NCBI GenBank assembly: GCA_000513555.1
Contig: ALYD01000012.1
Coordinates: forward strand, 34,969-98,968
Source: Lachnospiraceae bacterium JC7
Lineage (GTDB): Bacteria > Bacillota > Clostridia > Lachnospirales > Lachnospiraceae
Direction: 5' to 3'
Length of the DNA stretch: 64,000 nt
Shown: positions 45,463 through 54,097 of the stretch, piece by piece
How the letters are laid out: each line of letters opens with the position of its first letter
How positions within the stretch are numbered: the first letter of the stretch is position 1
Position numbers and translations under genes: made by a program
Notes under the pieces: model-generated
The model's database searches: none
What the model was told of the DNA's origin: nothing
What the model saw: only the letters and a program-made list of their open reading frames with translations

Positions 45463-47010
45463 TCACTTTTCCGCAATAAGAGATTTTCCTGTCATTTCCT
45501 GAGGCTGCTCGATCTCCATCATCTGGAGAAGTGTAGGTGCAAGGTCACAAAGAGCGCCTCCCTCACGAAGCTTCCAGTCAGGATTTGAATTAACAAGGAT
45601 GAACGGAACAGGATTTGTTGTATGAGCTGTCCATGGCTCTCCTGTCTCGTAATTGATCATCATGTCTGCATTACCATGGTCCGCACAAATGATCATCTGT
45701 CCGCCGGCTTCCTTAAGTGAATCAACAACCTTGCCCACAGCCTCATCAACCACTTCAATAGCCTTGACAGCTGATGGGATGACACCGGTATGTCCTACCA
45801 TGTCAGGGTTTGCAAAGTTTGCAATGATCATGTCATACTTTCCTGACTTTATTGCATCGCAAAGCTTCTCGCAAACCTCAGGGCATGACATCTGAGGCTT
45901 GAGATCATAAGTAGGAACATCCTTAGGTGAAGGAACGAGTACCCTGTCCTCTCCTTCATTTGGCTCCTCAACACCGCCGTTAAAGAAGAATGTTACATGA
46001 GCATACTTCTCTGTTTCAGCGATACGAAGCTGCTTAAGGCCAAGGGATGAAACATACTCTCCGAGAGTCTTTGAAATCGACTGCTTCGGGAATGCGATCT
46101 CCTTGTTCGGAATAGTCGGATCATAGTCTGTGAAGCATACGAACTTAGTATCAAGTCTCTTTCCTCTCTCGAAGAAATCAAACTCATCATCACAGAAGCA
46201 ATGAGTCATTTCGCGGGCACGATCAGGGCGGAAATTGTAGAATATACAGGAATCTCCATCCTCGATCACATGAACAGGCTTGCCGTCCTTCTCGATCACA
46301 CATGGAACTACGAACTCATCGAGAACTCCGTTGTCATAGGACTGCTGTATAGCCTTAAATGCTGAAGGTGCCTTGTCACCAACGCCCTTTGTCATGGCAT
46401 CATATGCCTTAACTACTCTGTCATAGTTCTTGTCACGGTCCATAGCATAGTAACGGCCTGAGATCATAGCAATCTCTCCAACCTGAAGCTCTGCCATCTT
46501 CTCTTCAACCTGAACGAGGAAACTCTTTCCTGAATCAGGTGGTGTGTCACGACCGTCAAGGAAAGCATAGAGATAAACCTTCTTGAGACCGTTTCTCTTG
46601 GCAAGCTCAAGTATGCCGTAAATGTGCTCTATATGGGAATGTACACCGCCGTCGGAAACCAGTCCGAACATATTAAGGGCGGAATCGTTCTTCTTGCAGT
46701 TCTCAACCGCACTGAGAAGTGCCGGGTTTGTGAAGAAATCACCATCCTGAATAGACTTTGTGATCCTTGTGAGATCCTGATAAATGATACGGCCTGCGCC
46801 CATATTCATGTGTCCGACCTCGGAATTTCCCATCTGTCCGTCAGGAAGACCAACGTAAAGGCCTGATGCCTGTCCCTGAACAAACGGACACTCAGCCTGA
46901 AGCTTATCCATTACAGGAGTTTTCGCCATGGCAATAGCGTTTCCTTCAGGATTGGGATTTATTCCATAACCATCAAGTATCAGCAGAACTACAGGTTTCT
47001 TATCTGTCAT
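45463..47010 (-). CDS. gpmI: 2,3-bisphosphoglycerate-independent phosphoglycerate mutase
   Basis: A 515-residue alkaline-phosphatase-fold enzyme interconverting 3- and 2-phosphoglycerate in glycolysis. VVLLILDGYGIN gives the first metal site, GQMGNSEVGHMNMGAGRI the catalytic Ser, and ICADHGNADMMINYETGEP the C-terminal metal ligands. The start at 47010 (MTDKKPV) has AAGGATGG upstream; the 32-codon extension to 47106 has no homology and is not used. It stands apart from other glycolytic genes here; a tpiA fragment is at the right end. Confidence 0.96.
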   Translation of the reverse strand: MTDKKPVVLLILDGYGINPNPEGNAIAMAKTPVMDKLQAECPFVQGQASGLYVGLPDGQMGNSEVGHMNMGAGRIIYQDLTRITKSIQDGDFFTNPALLSAVENCKKNDSALNMFGLVSDGGVHSHIEHIYGILELAKRNGLKKVYLYAFLDGRDTPPDSGKSFLVQVEEKMAELQVGEIAMISGRYYAMDRDKNYDRVVKAYDAMTKGVGDKAPSAFKAIQQSYDNGVLDEFVVPCVIEKDGKPVHVIEDGDSCIFYNFRPDRAREMTHCFCDDEFDFFERGKRLDTKFVCFTDYDPTIPNKEIAFPKQSISKTLGEYVSSLGLKQLRIAETEKYAHVTFFFNGGVEEPNEGEDRVLVPSPKDVPTYDLKPQMSCPEVCEKLCDAIKSGKYDMIIANFANPDMVGHTGVIPSAVKAIEVVDEAVGKVVDSLKEAGGQMIICADHGNADMMINYETGEPWTAHTTNPVPFILVNSNPDWKLREGGALCDLAPTLLQMMEIEQPQEMTGKSLIAEK

Positions 47011-47158
47011 AGTAACCATCCTTCTATAAAAAACGTATAAATTAAGTATGATGTGAGTGCCAATGTTTATCCCACTCACTTTATATACTCCGGTTCTGTT
47101 CCTCATATAATATATGCCAGTTATGAAGTCCCGAACCTCACATCAGTTTATTACAAAT

Positions 47159-47184
47159 GCTCCGGAGCGTCAATTGTCCGGAGC
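47159..47184 (-). terminator. Hairpin after the cNMP-domain gene
   Basis: GCTCCGGA / TCCGGAGC perfect 8-bp stem with a 10-base loop; the T run is poor, so termination strength is uncertain. A second stem GATCAGG/CCTGATC lies at about 47235-47272. Confidence 0.55.
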
Positions 47185-47280
47185 AAACTTTGTTAATAAA
47201 TATACAATTTTATTTTCAGCAACAGTAATATACCGATCAGGTATCATTTCTCCATGAATCCCCCTGATCTGCCTTTGTAT

Positions 47281-47796
47281 CTATAGCTTTGTATCCACCA
47301 GGTACTCTTCAGGCATGATACTCTTTTCAACATATTTTAATACATACTGTTTGAGCTTCATCTCGATACAATCATCAAGACTGTTCTCCTTCGGGATCTG
47401 GCTCAAAATTTCCTTTATATCATTCATCAGCATCGATATATTTCTATTCTGAGTCACTATAACGCCGGCCATACTGCGCATGATTCCCACCATATTGCTT
47501 CTATTGTCAACCAGGAACTGCTCAAGCTGATTATCACCGATCTTCATAAGAAGGGCATCTTCGATGGCGACCGCCGTGTAAACCTGCGGTTTACCCGTAA
47601 GCATGGAAACCTCACCGAAAAACTTACCCTCCGAAAGAACCCCCAGAATATTCTCATGAGGCTCTTTATATCCTACATAAAGCGCTACCTTTCCCTGCAG
47701 AACCTTGTACATATATGGATTAATTTCTTTTTCATGAAATATGACATCCCCATCATTGTACTTTCTCATTACACCATCAACGATCATACTGTCCAT
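47281..47796 (-). CDS. Stand-alone cyclic-nucleotide-binding-domain protein
   Basis: A 171-residue protein whose first ~120 residues are a Crp/PKA-type cNMP-binding barrel (YNDGDVIFHEKEINPYMYKV, SEGKFFGEVSMLTGKPQ). The phosphate-binding cassette FFGEVSMLTGKPQVYTA lacks the Arg that normally contacts the cyclic phosphate, so the ligand is doubtful. After it comes a helical tail (about 120-171) but no helix-turn-helix, so it is not a Crp-type regulator. GGAGGTGG precedes the ATG. It ends a run that starts with two secreted wall-binding-repeat genes, 18 bases after the second. The role is unknown. Confidence 0.8.
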   Translation of the reverse strand: MDSMIVDGVMRKYNDGDVIFHEKEINPYMYKVLQGKVALYVGYKEPHENILGVLSEGKFFGEVSMLTGKPQVYTAVAIEDALLMKIGDNQLEQFLVDNRSNMVGIMRSMAGVIVTQNRNISMLMNDIKEILSQIPKENSLDDCIEMKLKQYVLKYVEKSIMPEEYLVDTKL

Positions 47797-47814
47797 AGCA
47801 TCCCACCTCCTGAT

Positions 47815-48633
47815 TTAATAGCTTTGTTTTATCACGTTATAAGGATCAACCGTTTCCCAGGTACCGTCCAGATATTGTATCTTTATCCCGACTATGGCAT
47901 AGGTACTGATATTTCCTCCATGCCATATCTTATCCAGCGCCACGCAATTATCGAAGGTCTTTCCATAATCCGCAACACTGTTGGGATCCGCCTGTGTGAC
48001 TGTTCCGTCGGATGACAAAATGTACTTGCCGCAGACATCGGCATCATCGGGATAGAACGGACCGGATACCATCTTATCCGTTGTCGAACACCCCGTCACA
48101 TCACAGAACACGATGTCATGAGCCGCATTGTAAGGTGTCACTGTAAAGGTCATACTGCTGATGGTTTTACCGGATGAATTTATAAAATAAATATTGGGAG
48201 ATATCCATCCGTCCTTTGTCATATGTGCTCTCATATACTTTATCTCTATAGGCTTTACGGCTTCATATTTACTCACTCTGATACCATCCGCCCCCACATA
48301 GTTCCCATCCTTTGTGCGGGTATTGGTAAGCATCTTACCGGAGTAATCCACATATTTATCCTCTATCCACCTGTCCATGACGAGAGAGCCGTCAGGCTCA
48401 AAATAGTACCAGCTGTCACCTATGAGATTCCAACCCGTAGCCATATGCCCCGAAGCATCAAGATAATACTGTTTTCCGCTTTCATAAAACCACTCTTCCA
48501 TGCATACGGAACCTCTGTTATCAAGAAGCTTCCAGCCTGCTCCATCCTTCTGCCACTCAAGGGCATAAGATGTAACAGAAAAACTCGCAGCAAGCATTGC
48601 GATAAGACCAAATATGAATCGTTTCCACATCAT
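47815..48633 (-). CDS. Secreted protein with choline-binding-like repeats (1)
   Basis: A 272-residue exported protein: signal peptide to about residue 24 (SVTSYALE), then Trp/Tyr/Gly repeats of the cell-wall-binding type (GWKLLDNRG, YYLDASGHMATGWNLIGDSWYYFEPDG) to about 110. A C-terminal beta-rich region of ~150 residues follows (IKYMRAHMTKDGWISPNIYF, MTFTVTPYN), reminiscent of DUF5780-like modules. It probably attaches to surface glycans. Function unknown; close to a similar gene at 48791-49495. Confidence 0.75.
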   Translation of the reverse strand: MMWKRFIFGLIAMLAASFSVTSYALEWQKDGAGWKLLDNRGSVCMEEWFYESGKQYYLDASGHMATGWNLIGDSWYYFEPDGSLVMDRWIEDKYVDYSGKMLTNTRTKDGNYVGADGIRVSKYEAVKPIEIKYMRAHMTKDGWISPNIYFINSSGKTISSMTFTVTPYNAAHDIVFCDVTGCSTTDKMVSGPFYPDDADVCGKYILSSDGTVTQADPNSVADYGKTFDNCVALDKIWHGGNISTYAIVGIKIQYLDGTWETVDPYNVIKQSY

Positions 48634-48736
48634 ATCCCCCTAAAAAACCTTTCCGGCAATCACCACGTACCATAACGAATCGTCCACAAACTATATTTCG
48701 GCTTCCTGCTCCGGAAAAATAATACATATCTGTAAT

Positions 48737-48767
48737 AAAGAAAAAGGAAGGTCTTTTCAGACCTTCC
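48737..48767 (-). terminator. Terminator after the second repeat-protein gene
   Basis: GGAAGGTCT / AGACCTTCC 9-bp perfect stem with TTTC-type loop, then TTTTTCTTT on the minus strand. Confidence 0.9.
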
Positions 48768-48790
48768 CCCATGAATCATCTATATCGGGA

Positions 48791-49495
48791 TCATTCAAAT
48801 CCATGTACAGACAGCTTGGTGATATATCCGTAGGCATCAAACTCTGTCGCACAGCCTATGGTACAAAGCGACGGATTCTTGTACTCAAAGAGCGAACCAT
48901 ACATCTGATAGATCTGCTCTGCGGTTTTCACAGATCTGACTCCGGTATTGTAATCATAAAAATCCACTGTAGCACTCTTTCTTACATAGACAGGACCTGA
49001 TGCAATGGTCTCATATCCATGCTCATCATACTCATCAAAAAAAGCACCTTCCACCACAGCATTCGGAATCTCATAATATGTACCGCAGTCATGAATCACA
49101 TTATCCTTACTCTCGATTATCTGAACCGCTCTGCCGTTGTAGCTCAAAGTCTTTTCTCCCCAGTTTATTTCATCATCAACTATAGGAGAATTATATATGG
49201 CGAGGCCCAGGGAGCTGACAGGATCCGCAACACTCGAAAGATTTGCAGCTCTGCCATCCCAGCTTCCGTCTTCTCTCACATAATAGCCATCCGGTGTATA
49301 TGTACTTGTAAGCATGATACCGTCACTTCCGAGATAATAATTACCAACCCAGCGATTTCTGACATAATCTCCGTTATCATCCTGATAGTACCACTTGTCT
49401 CCGGACTTTTCCCACTGTCCGGCCATGGAAGCCGCAGCGCAAACTGCCGAAAGAGTCACTGTTGCCAGCAGCAGTTTTATAATTTTTCTACTCAT
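48791..49495 (-). CDS. Secreted protein with choline-binding-like repeats (2)
   Basis: A 234-residue exported protein: signal peptide to about residue 24 (AVCAAASMAG), then wall-binding-type repeats (QWEKSGDKWYYQDDNGDYV, NRWVGNYYLGSDGIMLTSTY) to about 80, and a C-terminal domain of ~150 residues without a recognised family. The repeat order and length parallel 47815-48633, but the C-terminal parts differ. The start at 49495 (MSRKII) has GGAGG nine bases upstream. A terminator separates it from the first repeat gene, so the two have separate transcripts. Confidence 0.75.
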   Translation of the reverse strand: MSRKIIKLLLATVTLSAVCAAASMAGQWEKSGDKWYYQDDNGDYVRNRWVGNYYLGSDGIMLTSTYTPDGYYVREDGSWDGRAANLSSVADPVSSLGLAIYNSPIVDDEINWGEKTLSYNGRAVQIIESKDNVIHDCGTYYEIPNAVVEGAFFDEYDEHGYETIASGPVYVRKSATVDFYDYNTGVRSVKTAEQIYQMYGSLFEYKNPSLCTIGCATEFDAYGYITKLSVHGFE

Positions 49496-49612
49496 TTTAA
49501 CCTCCTCGTCTGAAACATCCGCCCAATCACTGAAGGGCATGTGTTTTCCCTCTACATTATAGCCTACTTGGCTTAAGCCTCATAGCTTATTCTTTTTTCA
49601 CAGGATACTTTA

Positions 49613-49643
49613 AAAGAAAAGGCGTCCGGATGAACCGGACGCC
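49613..49643 (-). terminator. Terminator after the flavin reductase gene
   Basis: GGCGTCCGG / CCGGACGCC 9-bp perfect stem with a five-base loop and TTTTCTTTT on the minus strand. Confidence 0.92.
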
Positions 49644-49673
49644 CCGACTGTATAAACATGTCCTGTATTCAGA

Positions 49674-51761
49674 TTACTCTTCGATTCCTGCCATTACCTT
49701 GATGGACTTCATTGCGAATGTAAGTGTACGTCCGCAAGCGATACCTGCCATGAGGCAAGGATAGTTGTTAGCGAAGAAAGAACCTGACATATCACCGCCG
49801 ATGTAGAGACCAGGAATTACATTGTTCTCATCATCAAGTGCCTGTGTCTTTTCGTTGATGGAGATACCCTGCTCTGTTGTAAGGAGGGAAGCTCCGAGCC
49901 AGCATCCATAGAAAGGAGCTGTCTTGATAGCGGAAAGACGAACCTTCATCTTACCGAAGTCCTCATCCTCCTGCTTGTCATAGAGCTCGTTATAACGCTC
50001 AACTGTTGCAAGGAAATTCTTCTTATCATCATCCTTGAAACCAAGCTTGTCAGCAAGCTCCTCGATGGTGTCAGCCTTAAAGATAAGACCCTCACCCTCT
50101 TCACCATACTGCTCAAGCTGCTTGTCAACATAGCCTGGAATGTTTCTTGACTGAGCTGAACATCCGATAGTATGGAATCTCTTGATATCATCCATGTAAT
50201 TTGCATCCATGATCTGAGCATATACATGGCCAGGCTGATGAGCTGCTGCATAAACGATATCGTTGTATGGGCTTGACTCGTTTGCGAAACGCACACCATG
50301 ACGGTTTACCTTAAGGAATGGCTGTGTTCCTGGATTGTACTGTCTTACTGTTCCCGGGAATGCTTTTCCGCCGAAGGAAGACGGGCTCTCAACATAGCCT
50401 GAATCAACACCCGGAGCTACAAGTCCACGGTCGAAAAGCATAGGAGCTGATTCTGCATCAAGGTGAGCACCAGCCCATACAGCTGCACGGATTCCGTAAC
50501 CCTTATCAGCAGGGCTGAAGGAACATGCTGTTGTAACAGATGTTCCGAGTGGATCAAGCTGCTGCATCATGTATGGGTTTCCCGGATATCCGCCGCAGGC
50601 AAGAAGTACACCCTGCTTTGCATTGTAACGAACAAGGTCTCCTGACTCTGTTCTCTGTGCGATAACGCCTGTTACTCTTCCTGTCTCATCCTTCTCAAGC
50701 TTTACAAGAGCTGTCTTGAAGTCAACATCGTAGCCTTCCTTCTGGATAACCTCGAGGAATACCTCATTTCTCTGCATTCCATACTCTGACTCGGATGCTC
50801 TGTAGTTGTGCTCCTGCTCGGGGAATACGAAGGTTGTATTCTCATCGCTGTCAGGCCAGCGTGCTTCCTCACCGGCAGTGAAATCGCACTTCCAGTTATA
50901 TGGCTCATTCTCAAGGATGCCTGCTACAAAATCATGCATAGCTGCTGACTCATTCATCCATACGTTTACTACTCTCTGATCACACTTACCTGATGCGTAA
51001 CGGCTGATCTCTGAAAGAAGCTTCTTCTTGTCAACTGAAGAACCGGCAGCCTTTGCTGCAGAACTGTTGATAGCACCGTACCAGTGACGTGTATCCTGAA
51101 CAACTGCATTCTGCTCGATAACGCGGAAGTTAAGTCCCTGCTTTGCCGCATAAACTGCAGCCATCATACCTGCATTACCTGCTCCAACGATAAGGATATC
51201 TGTATCTACTGTCTCCTTAACATCAGCATCGTCAACGATAGGCTCCTCACCAAGCCAGTCCTCATCAGAACCTGTAGGGATAAGATCGCCTGTTGCTGCA
51301 ACAGCCTCACCCTTTGCCTGTGCGATACAGTTAGCGGCTGCCTTCTTTACAGCATCTGATGTAATAGTTGCACCTGATACACCATCAAACTCTGCTGACT
51401 GTGCATCCATGAGTGCCTTCTGCAGATCCTCAGCTGCAACACCGCCGATAGATGGTGTCTCACCTGCTGCATCGATCTTAACGTCTGTGATAGAAGTCTC
51501 ATCAAAAGTCATGGTAACAGTAACCTTTGAGCTGATTCCATCTGCACCTGCTGTGTAAGTACCCGGTGTGTAGATAGCGGCTCCGGCAGCCTGAGTTGCT
51601 GCGGCTGTTGTCTCGGCAGCTGCTGTAGTTCCGGCTGCGGCAGTAGTTGCTTCAGGAACCTCATTTCCTGAAGAACATGCTGTAAGGGAACCAAGTCCTG
51701 CTATAACTGCAGTGGCACTGATTCCCTTAAGAAAATCTCTTCTTGTAAGTTTGTCTGACAT
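49674..51761 (-). CDS. Exported FAD/FMN fumarate-reductase-like flavoprotein
   Basis: A 695-residue protein. The Tat-type motif RRDFLKG and a lipobox-like LTAC near residue 29 suggest export as a folded lipoprotein. An Ala/Thr-rich linker is followed by an FMN-binding domain (about 65-150) with SGATITSDA, where ApbE-type enzymes attach FMN to the Thr. From ~185 there is a fumarate reductase/succinate dehydrogenase flavoprotein domain (DTDILIVGAGNAGMMAAVYA; LLACGGYPGNPYM). Such enzymes reduce unsaturated acids (fumarate, urocanate, acrylates) as extracellular electron acceptors. The substrate is not clear. No ApbE gene is in the window. Confidence 0.88.
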   Translation of the reverse strand: MSDKLTRRDFLKGISATAVIAGLGSLTACSSGNEVPEATTAAAGTTAAAETTAAATQAAGAAIYTPGTYTAGADGISSKVTVTMTFDETSITDVKIDAAGETPSIGGVAAEDLQKALMDAQSAEFDGVSGATITSDAVKKAAANCIAQAKGEAVAATGDLIPTGSDEDWLGEEPIVDDADVKETVDTDILIVGAGNAGMMAAVYAAKQGLNFRVIEQNAVVQDTRHWYGAINSSAAKAAGSSVDKKKLLSEISRYASGKCDQRVVNVWMNESAAMHDFVAGILENEPYNWKCDFTAGEEARWPDSDENTTFVFPEQEHNYRASESEYGMQRNEVFLEVIQKEGYDVDFKTALVKLEKDETGRVTGVIAQRTESGDLVRYNAKQGVLLACGGYPGNPYMMQQLDPLGTSVTTACSFSPADKGYGIRAAVWAGAHLDAESAPMLFDRGLVAPGVDSGYVESPSSFGGKAFPGTVRQYNPGTQPFLKVNRHGVRFANESSPYNDIVYAAAHQPGHVYAQIMDANYMDDIKRFHTIGCSAQSRNIPGYVDKQLEQYGEEGEGLIFKADTIEELADKLGFKDDDKKNFLATVERYNELYDKQEDEDFGKMKVRLSAIKTAPFYGCWLGASLLTTEQGISINEKTQALDDENNVIPGLYIGGDMSGSFFANNYPCLMAGIACGRTLTFAMKSIKVMAGIEE

Positions 51762-51944
51762 AAAATACCTCCCTTGTATAACTCATGATTAACTAGCAAT
51801 AATCTCCTAAGAATAATTTGTTATTTAATCCGATTCAGCTATTATAGCGAAGAAATGAGCAATTTCATATATTTTTTTGTCATTTTTAATCATTTTATAT
51901 CAAACGTTTATTAATTGAAAAAATACGATGATAAGGCAGTAAAA

Positions 51945-52011
51945 AGGTACCATTTATGCAAGTACCATTTCAAAGAAACAATAGGATTTACAAGGATGTA
52001 AAAGTACCATT
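51945..52011. repeat. Three GTACCATT direct repeats upstream of the flavin reductase
   Basis: The core GTACCATT occurs at 51947-51954, 51962-51969 and 52004-52011, each with a purine-rich left flank. They lie 180-250 bases before the reductase start in the 350-base region that also holds an AT-rich promoter area. Possible regulator sites; no cognate protein is known. Confidence 0.5.
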
Positions 52012-52033
52012 CAACCGGCATATTTAGGACAAA

Positions 52034-52068
52034 GAAAAAGAGGGAACGGATTACTCCATTCCCTCTTT
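52034..52068 (-). terminator. Terminator after rubrerythrin
   Basis: AAAGAGGGAA / TTCCCTCTTT 10-bp stem with a 12-base loop and TTTTTCTTT on the minus strand. Confidence 0.88.
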
Positions 52069-52113
52069 AAAAAACTTATTTCATCAGTATTAATGCAGTT
52101 TCTGCAGACTATC

Positions 52114-52656
52114 TTATCCGAAATATCTCTTGAGAAGACCTGCAAATGCCTTTCCGTGTCTTGCTTCGTCGCGAGCGATCTCATGAACTGTATCATGGAT
52201 AGCGTCGAGATTTAACTTCTTGGCTCTGGTTGCGATATCAACTCTGCCTGCTGTAGCACCATTCTCTGCCTTTACACGAACTGTAAGGTTCTCCTTTGAT
52301 GATGCGGAAACGCATTCTCCCAGAAGCTCTGCAAACTTTGCGGCATGATCAGCCTCTTCAAATGCTGCTGTCTTGAAGTATTCACCGATCTCAGGATAGC
52401 CCTCACGGAAAGCTGCTCTTGACATGGCAAGATACATTCCAACCTCTGTACACTCTCCCTCAAAACAGGAACGAAGGTCAGCCTTGATGTCTTCCGGAGC
52501 GTCGGAAGCTACACCGACCACGTGCTCTGCAGCCCATGTCATCTCACCTGTCTGCTCAACAAACTTTGATGCAGGTACTCCGCAAACCGGGCACTTCTCA
52601 GGAGGTGTGTCTCCCTCATGAACATATCCGCATACTGAACAAACCCATGTCTTCAT
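52114..52656 (-). CDS. Reverse rubrerythrin (rubredoxin domain first)
   Basis: A 180-residue non-heme iron peroxidase. The N-terminal rubredoxin domain ([21 protein letters not shown], residues 6-26) precedes the four-helix di-iron domain ([42 protein letters not shown]). Classical rubrerythrin has the rubredoxin domain at the C-terminus; the reversed order is typical of clostridial revRbr, which reduces hydrogen peroxide and oxygen with NADH-derived electrons. It lies 49 bases downstream of perR and is probably co-induced by peroxide. Confidence 0.93.
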   Translation of the reverse strand: MKTWVCSVCGYVHEGDTPPEKCPVCGVPASKFVEQTGEMTWAAEHVVGVASDAPEDIKADLRSCFEGECTEVGMYLAMSRAAFREGYPEIGEYFKTAAFEEADHAAKFAELLGECVSASSKENLTVRVKAENGATAGRVDIATRAKKLNLDAIHDTVHEIARDEARHGKAFAGLLKRYFG

Positions 52657-52705
52657 ACTTGAAATCTCCTTTTCTTTTATTTAGCGTCTATGACGCATAT
52701 TTTCT

Positions 52706-53116
52706 TTAAAGCATGTCACCACTCCCGACAGAGGACCTTCCAGATGTCATACATTCATCACATACACCGCGAAATACCAGATCATGTCCCGTGATATTCC
52801 CCGAAATATATTTTGAAGCCGTATCGTCCAATGTCTCTGCCACCTGCATAGGCACATCAATTACTTTCCCGCAGCAATCGCATACAAAATGATAATGCGG
52901 ATCGATGTTAGAATCGAAATGATCTGCCCCTGAAACAAAAGTAAGTCTTCTTATGGTGCCATTCTGGGCAAGCAGCTTCAGGTTTCGATAAACGGTTGCA
53001 AGACTTATGGTTGGATCTTTTTCTCTCAGTTCGGAATATATAACATCCGCTGTGGGATGATCATGATGGAAACTGAGCTGTTCCTGAACCTCTTCTCTTT
53101 GTCTTGAATAATTCAT
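52706..53116 (-). CDS. perR: Peroxide-responsive repressor PerR (Fur family)
   Basis: A 136-residue Fur-family repressor. The N-terminal winged helix (PTADVIYSELREKDPTISLATVYRNLKLL) precedes metal-site residues (HFDSNIDPHYHFVC) and two CxxC pairs (CDCCGK, CDECM) for structural zinc. The PerR subgroup is inferred from the ADHFDSN segment, where Asp replaces the Fur-type ligand, and from the adjacent rubrerythrin. A Per-box-like site sits in its leader, so autoregulation is likely. Confidence 0.88.
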   Translation of the reverse strand: MNYSRQREEVQEQLSFHHDHPTADVIYSELREKDPTISLATVYRNLKLLAQNGTIRRLTFVSGADHFDSNIDPHYHFVCDCCGKVIDVPMQVAETLDDTASKYISGNITGHDLVFRGVCDECMTSGRSSVGSGDML

Positions 53117-53139
53117 CGGGTGATTCTCCGTTCAAAAAT

Positions 53140-53154
53140 GATAACAATTATTAA
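53140..53154. promoter_or_regulatory. Candidate Per box
   Basis: TGATAACAATTATTA resembles the 7-1-7 Per/Fur box (TTATAATNATTATAA). It lies just downstream of the predicted perR transcription start. Confidence 0.65.
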
Positions 53155-53163
53155 TTTATATTC

Positions 53164-53192
53164 ACTCTAGTCCTCATAACACGTTAAGTCAA
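53164..53192 (-). promoter_or_regulatory. Promoter of perR - rubrerythrin
   Basis: Minus strand TTGACT (53192-53187), 17-base spacer, TAGAGT (53169-53164). The rest of the ~310-base gap to rfbC is AT-rich with no further clear signal. Confidence 0.65.
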
Positions 53193-53428
53193 TAGTTTTG
53201 AAATAAATTTTGTCAAATCTTTTGGATTTGTGGAAGTTAGTTCTTTCTAACCCATTAGAGCGGAGGATTTACCCTTACACTCTTTTTACCTCACATTTCC
53301 TGCCGGCTTATTATCTTTACTTTTATGGTAATTCCAACTCTGATATGGCATTTTTCAGTTTATCGTTCTATAATGATTCAGTCTGTTTGGCAGACACAGT
53401 ATGCAGGTTTATATATTAAGGAGAAATT

Positions 53429-54034
53429 ATGGGACAGATAAAAGTTACAAAGGCTCCTATCGAAGGCCTTTATGTTATCGAACCAACAGTTCACGGTGAC
53501 AGCCGCGGATATTTCATGGAAACATATAATCAGAATGATATGCACGACGCAGGTCTTGATATGGTATTTGTTCAGGACAATCAGTCAATGTCTACAAAGG
53601 GTGTTCTTCGCGGACTTCATTTCCAGAAGGAGTTCCCACAGGGCAAGCTCGTTCGTGTTATCAAGGGTTCAGTATACGATGTTGCTGTAGATCTTCGTCA
53701 GGGTTCCAAGACCTACGGTCAGTATTTCGGCGTTGAGCTCACAGAGGAGAACAAGAAGCAGTTCTATATTTCAGAGGGCTTCGCTCACGGTTTCCTCGTT
53801 CTTTCAGATGTTGCCGAGTTCTGCTACAAGGTAACAGATTTCTATCATCCGGGGGATGAGGGCGGTCTTGCATGGAACGATCCTGAGATCAACATCCAGT
53901 GGCCCACTCTCACAGGTGAATACAAGGGCAATGCTTCCGCCGAGGGATATGCTCTTTCAGACGGAACACCGCTTAACCTCTCAGACAAGGATCAGAAGTG
54001 GCTCGGTCTCAAGGACACCTTCCATTTTGAATAA
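53429..54034 (+). CDS. rfbC: dTDP-4-dehydrorhamnose 3,5-epimerase RfbC
   Basis: A 201-residue cupin-fold epimerase in dTDP-L-rhamnose synthesis. GVLRGLHFQKEFPQGKLVRV holds the catalytic His, and FYISEGFAHGFLVLSD and WNDPEINIQWP complete the signature. AAGGAG precedes the ATG. It is a lone gene here: rfbA, rfbB and rfbD are not in the window, so the rest of the pathway must be elsewhere. It may feed surface rhamnose glycans. Confidence 0.95.
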   Translation: MGQIKVTKAPIEGLYVIEPTVHGDSRGYFMETYNQNDMHDAGLDMVFVQDNQSMSTKGVLRGLHFQKEFPQGKLVRVIKGSVYDVAVDLRQGSKTYGQYFGVELTEENKKQFYISEGFAHGFLVLSDVAEFCYKVTDFYHPGDEGGLAWNDPEINIQWPTLTGEYKGNASAEGYALSDGTPLNLSDKDQKWLGLKDTFHFE

Positions 54035-54097
54035 TACCGATCAAAGCGCAAAAACTTTGCGTATCATCGGTCATCTATACCGGAATTAATTTGATTT

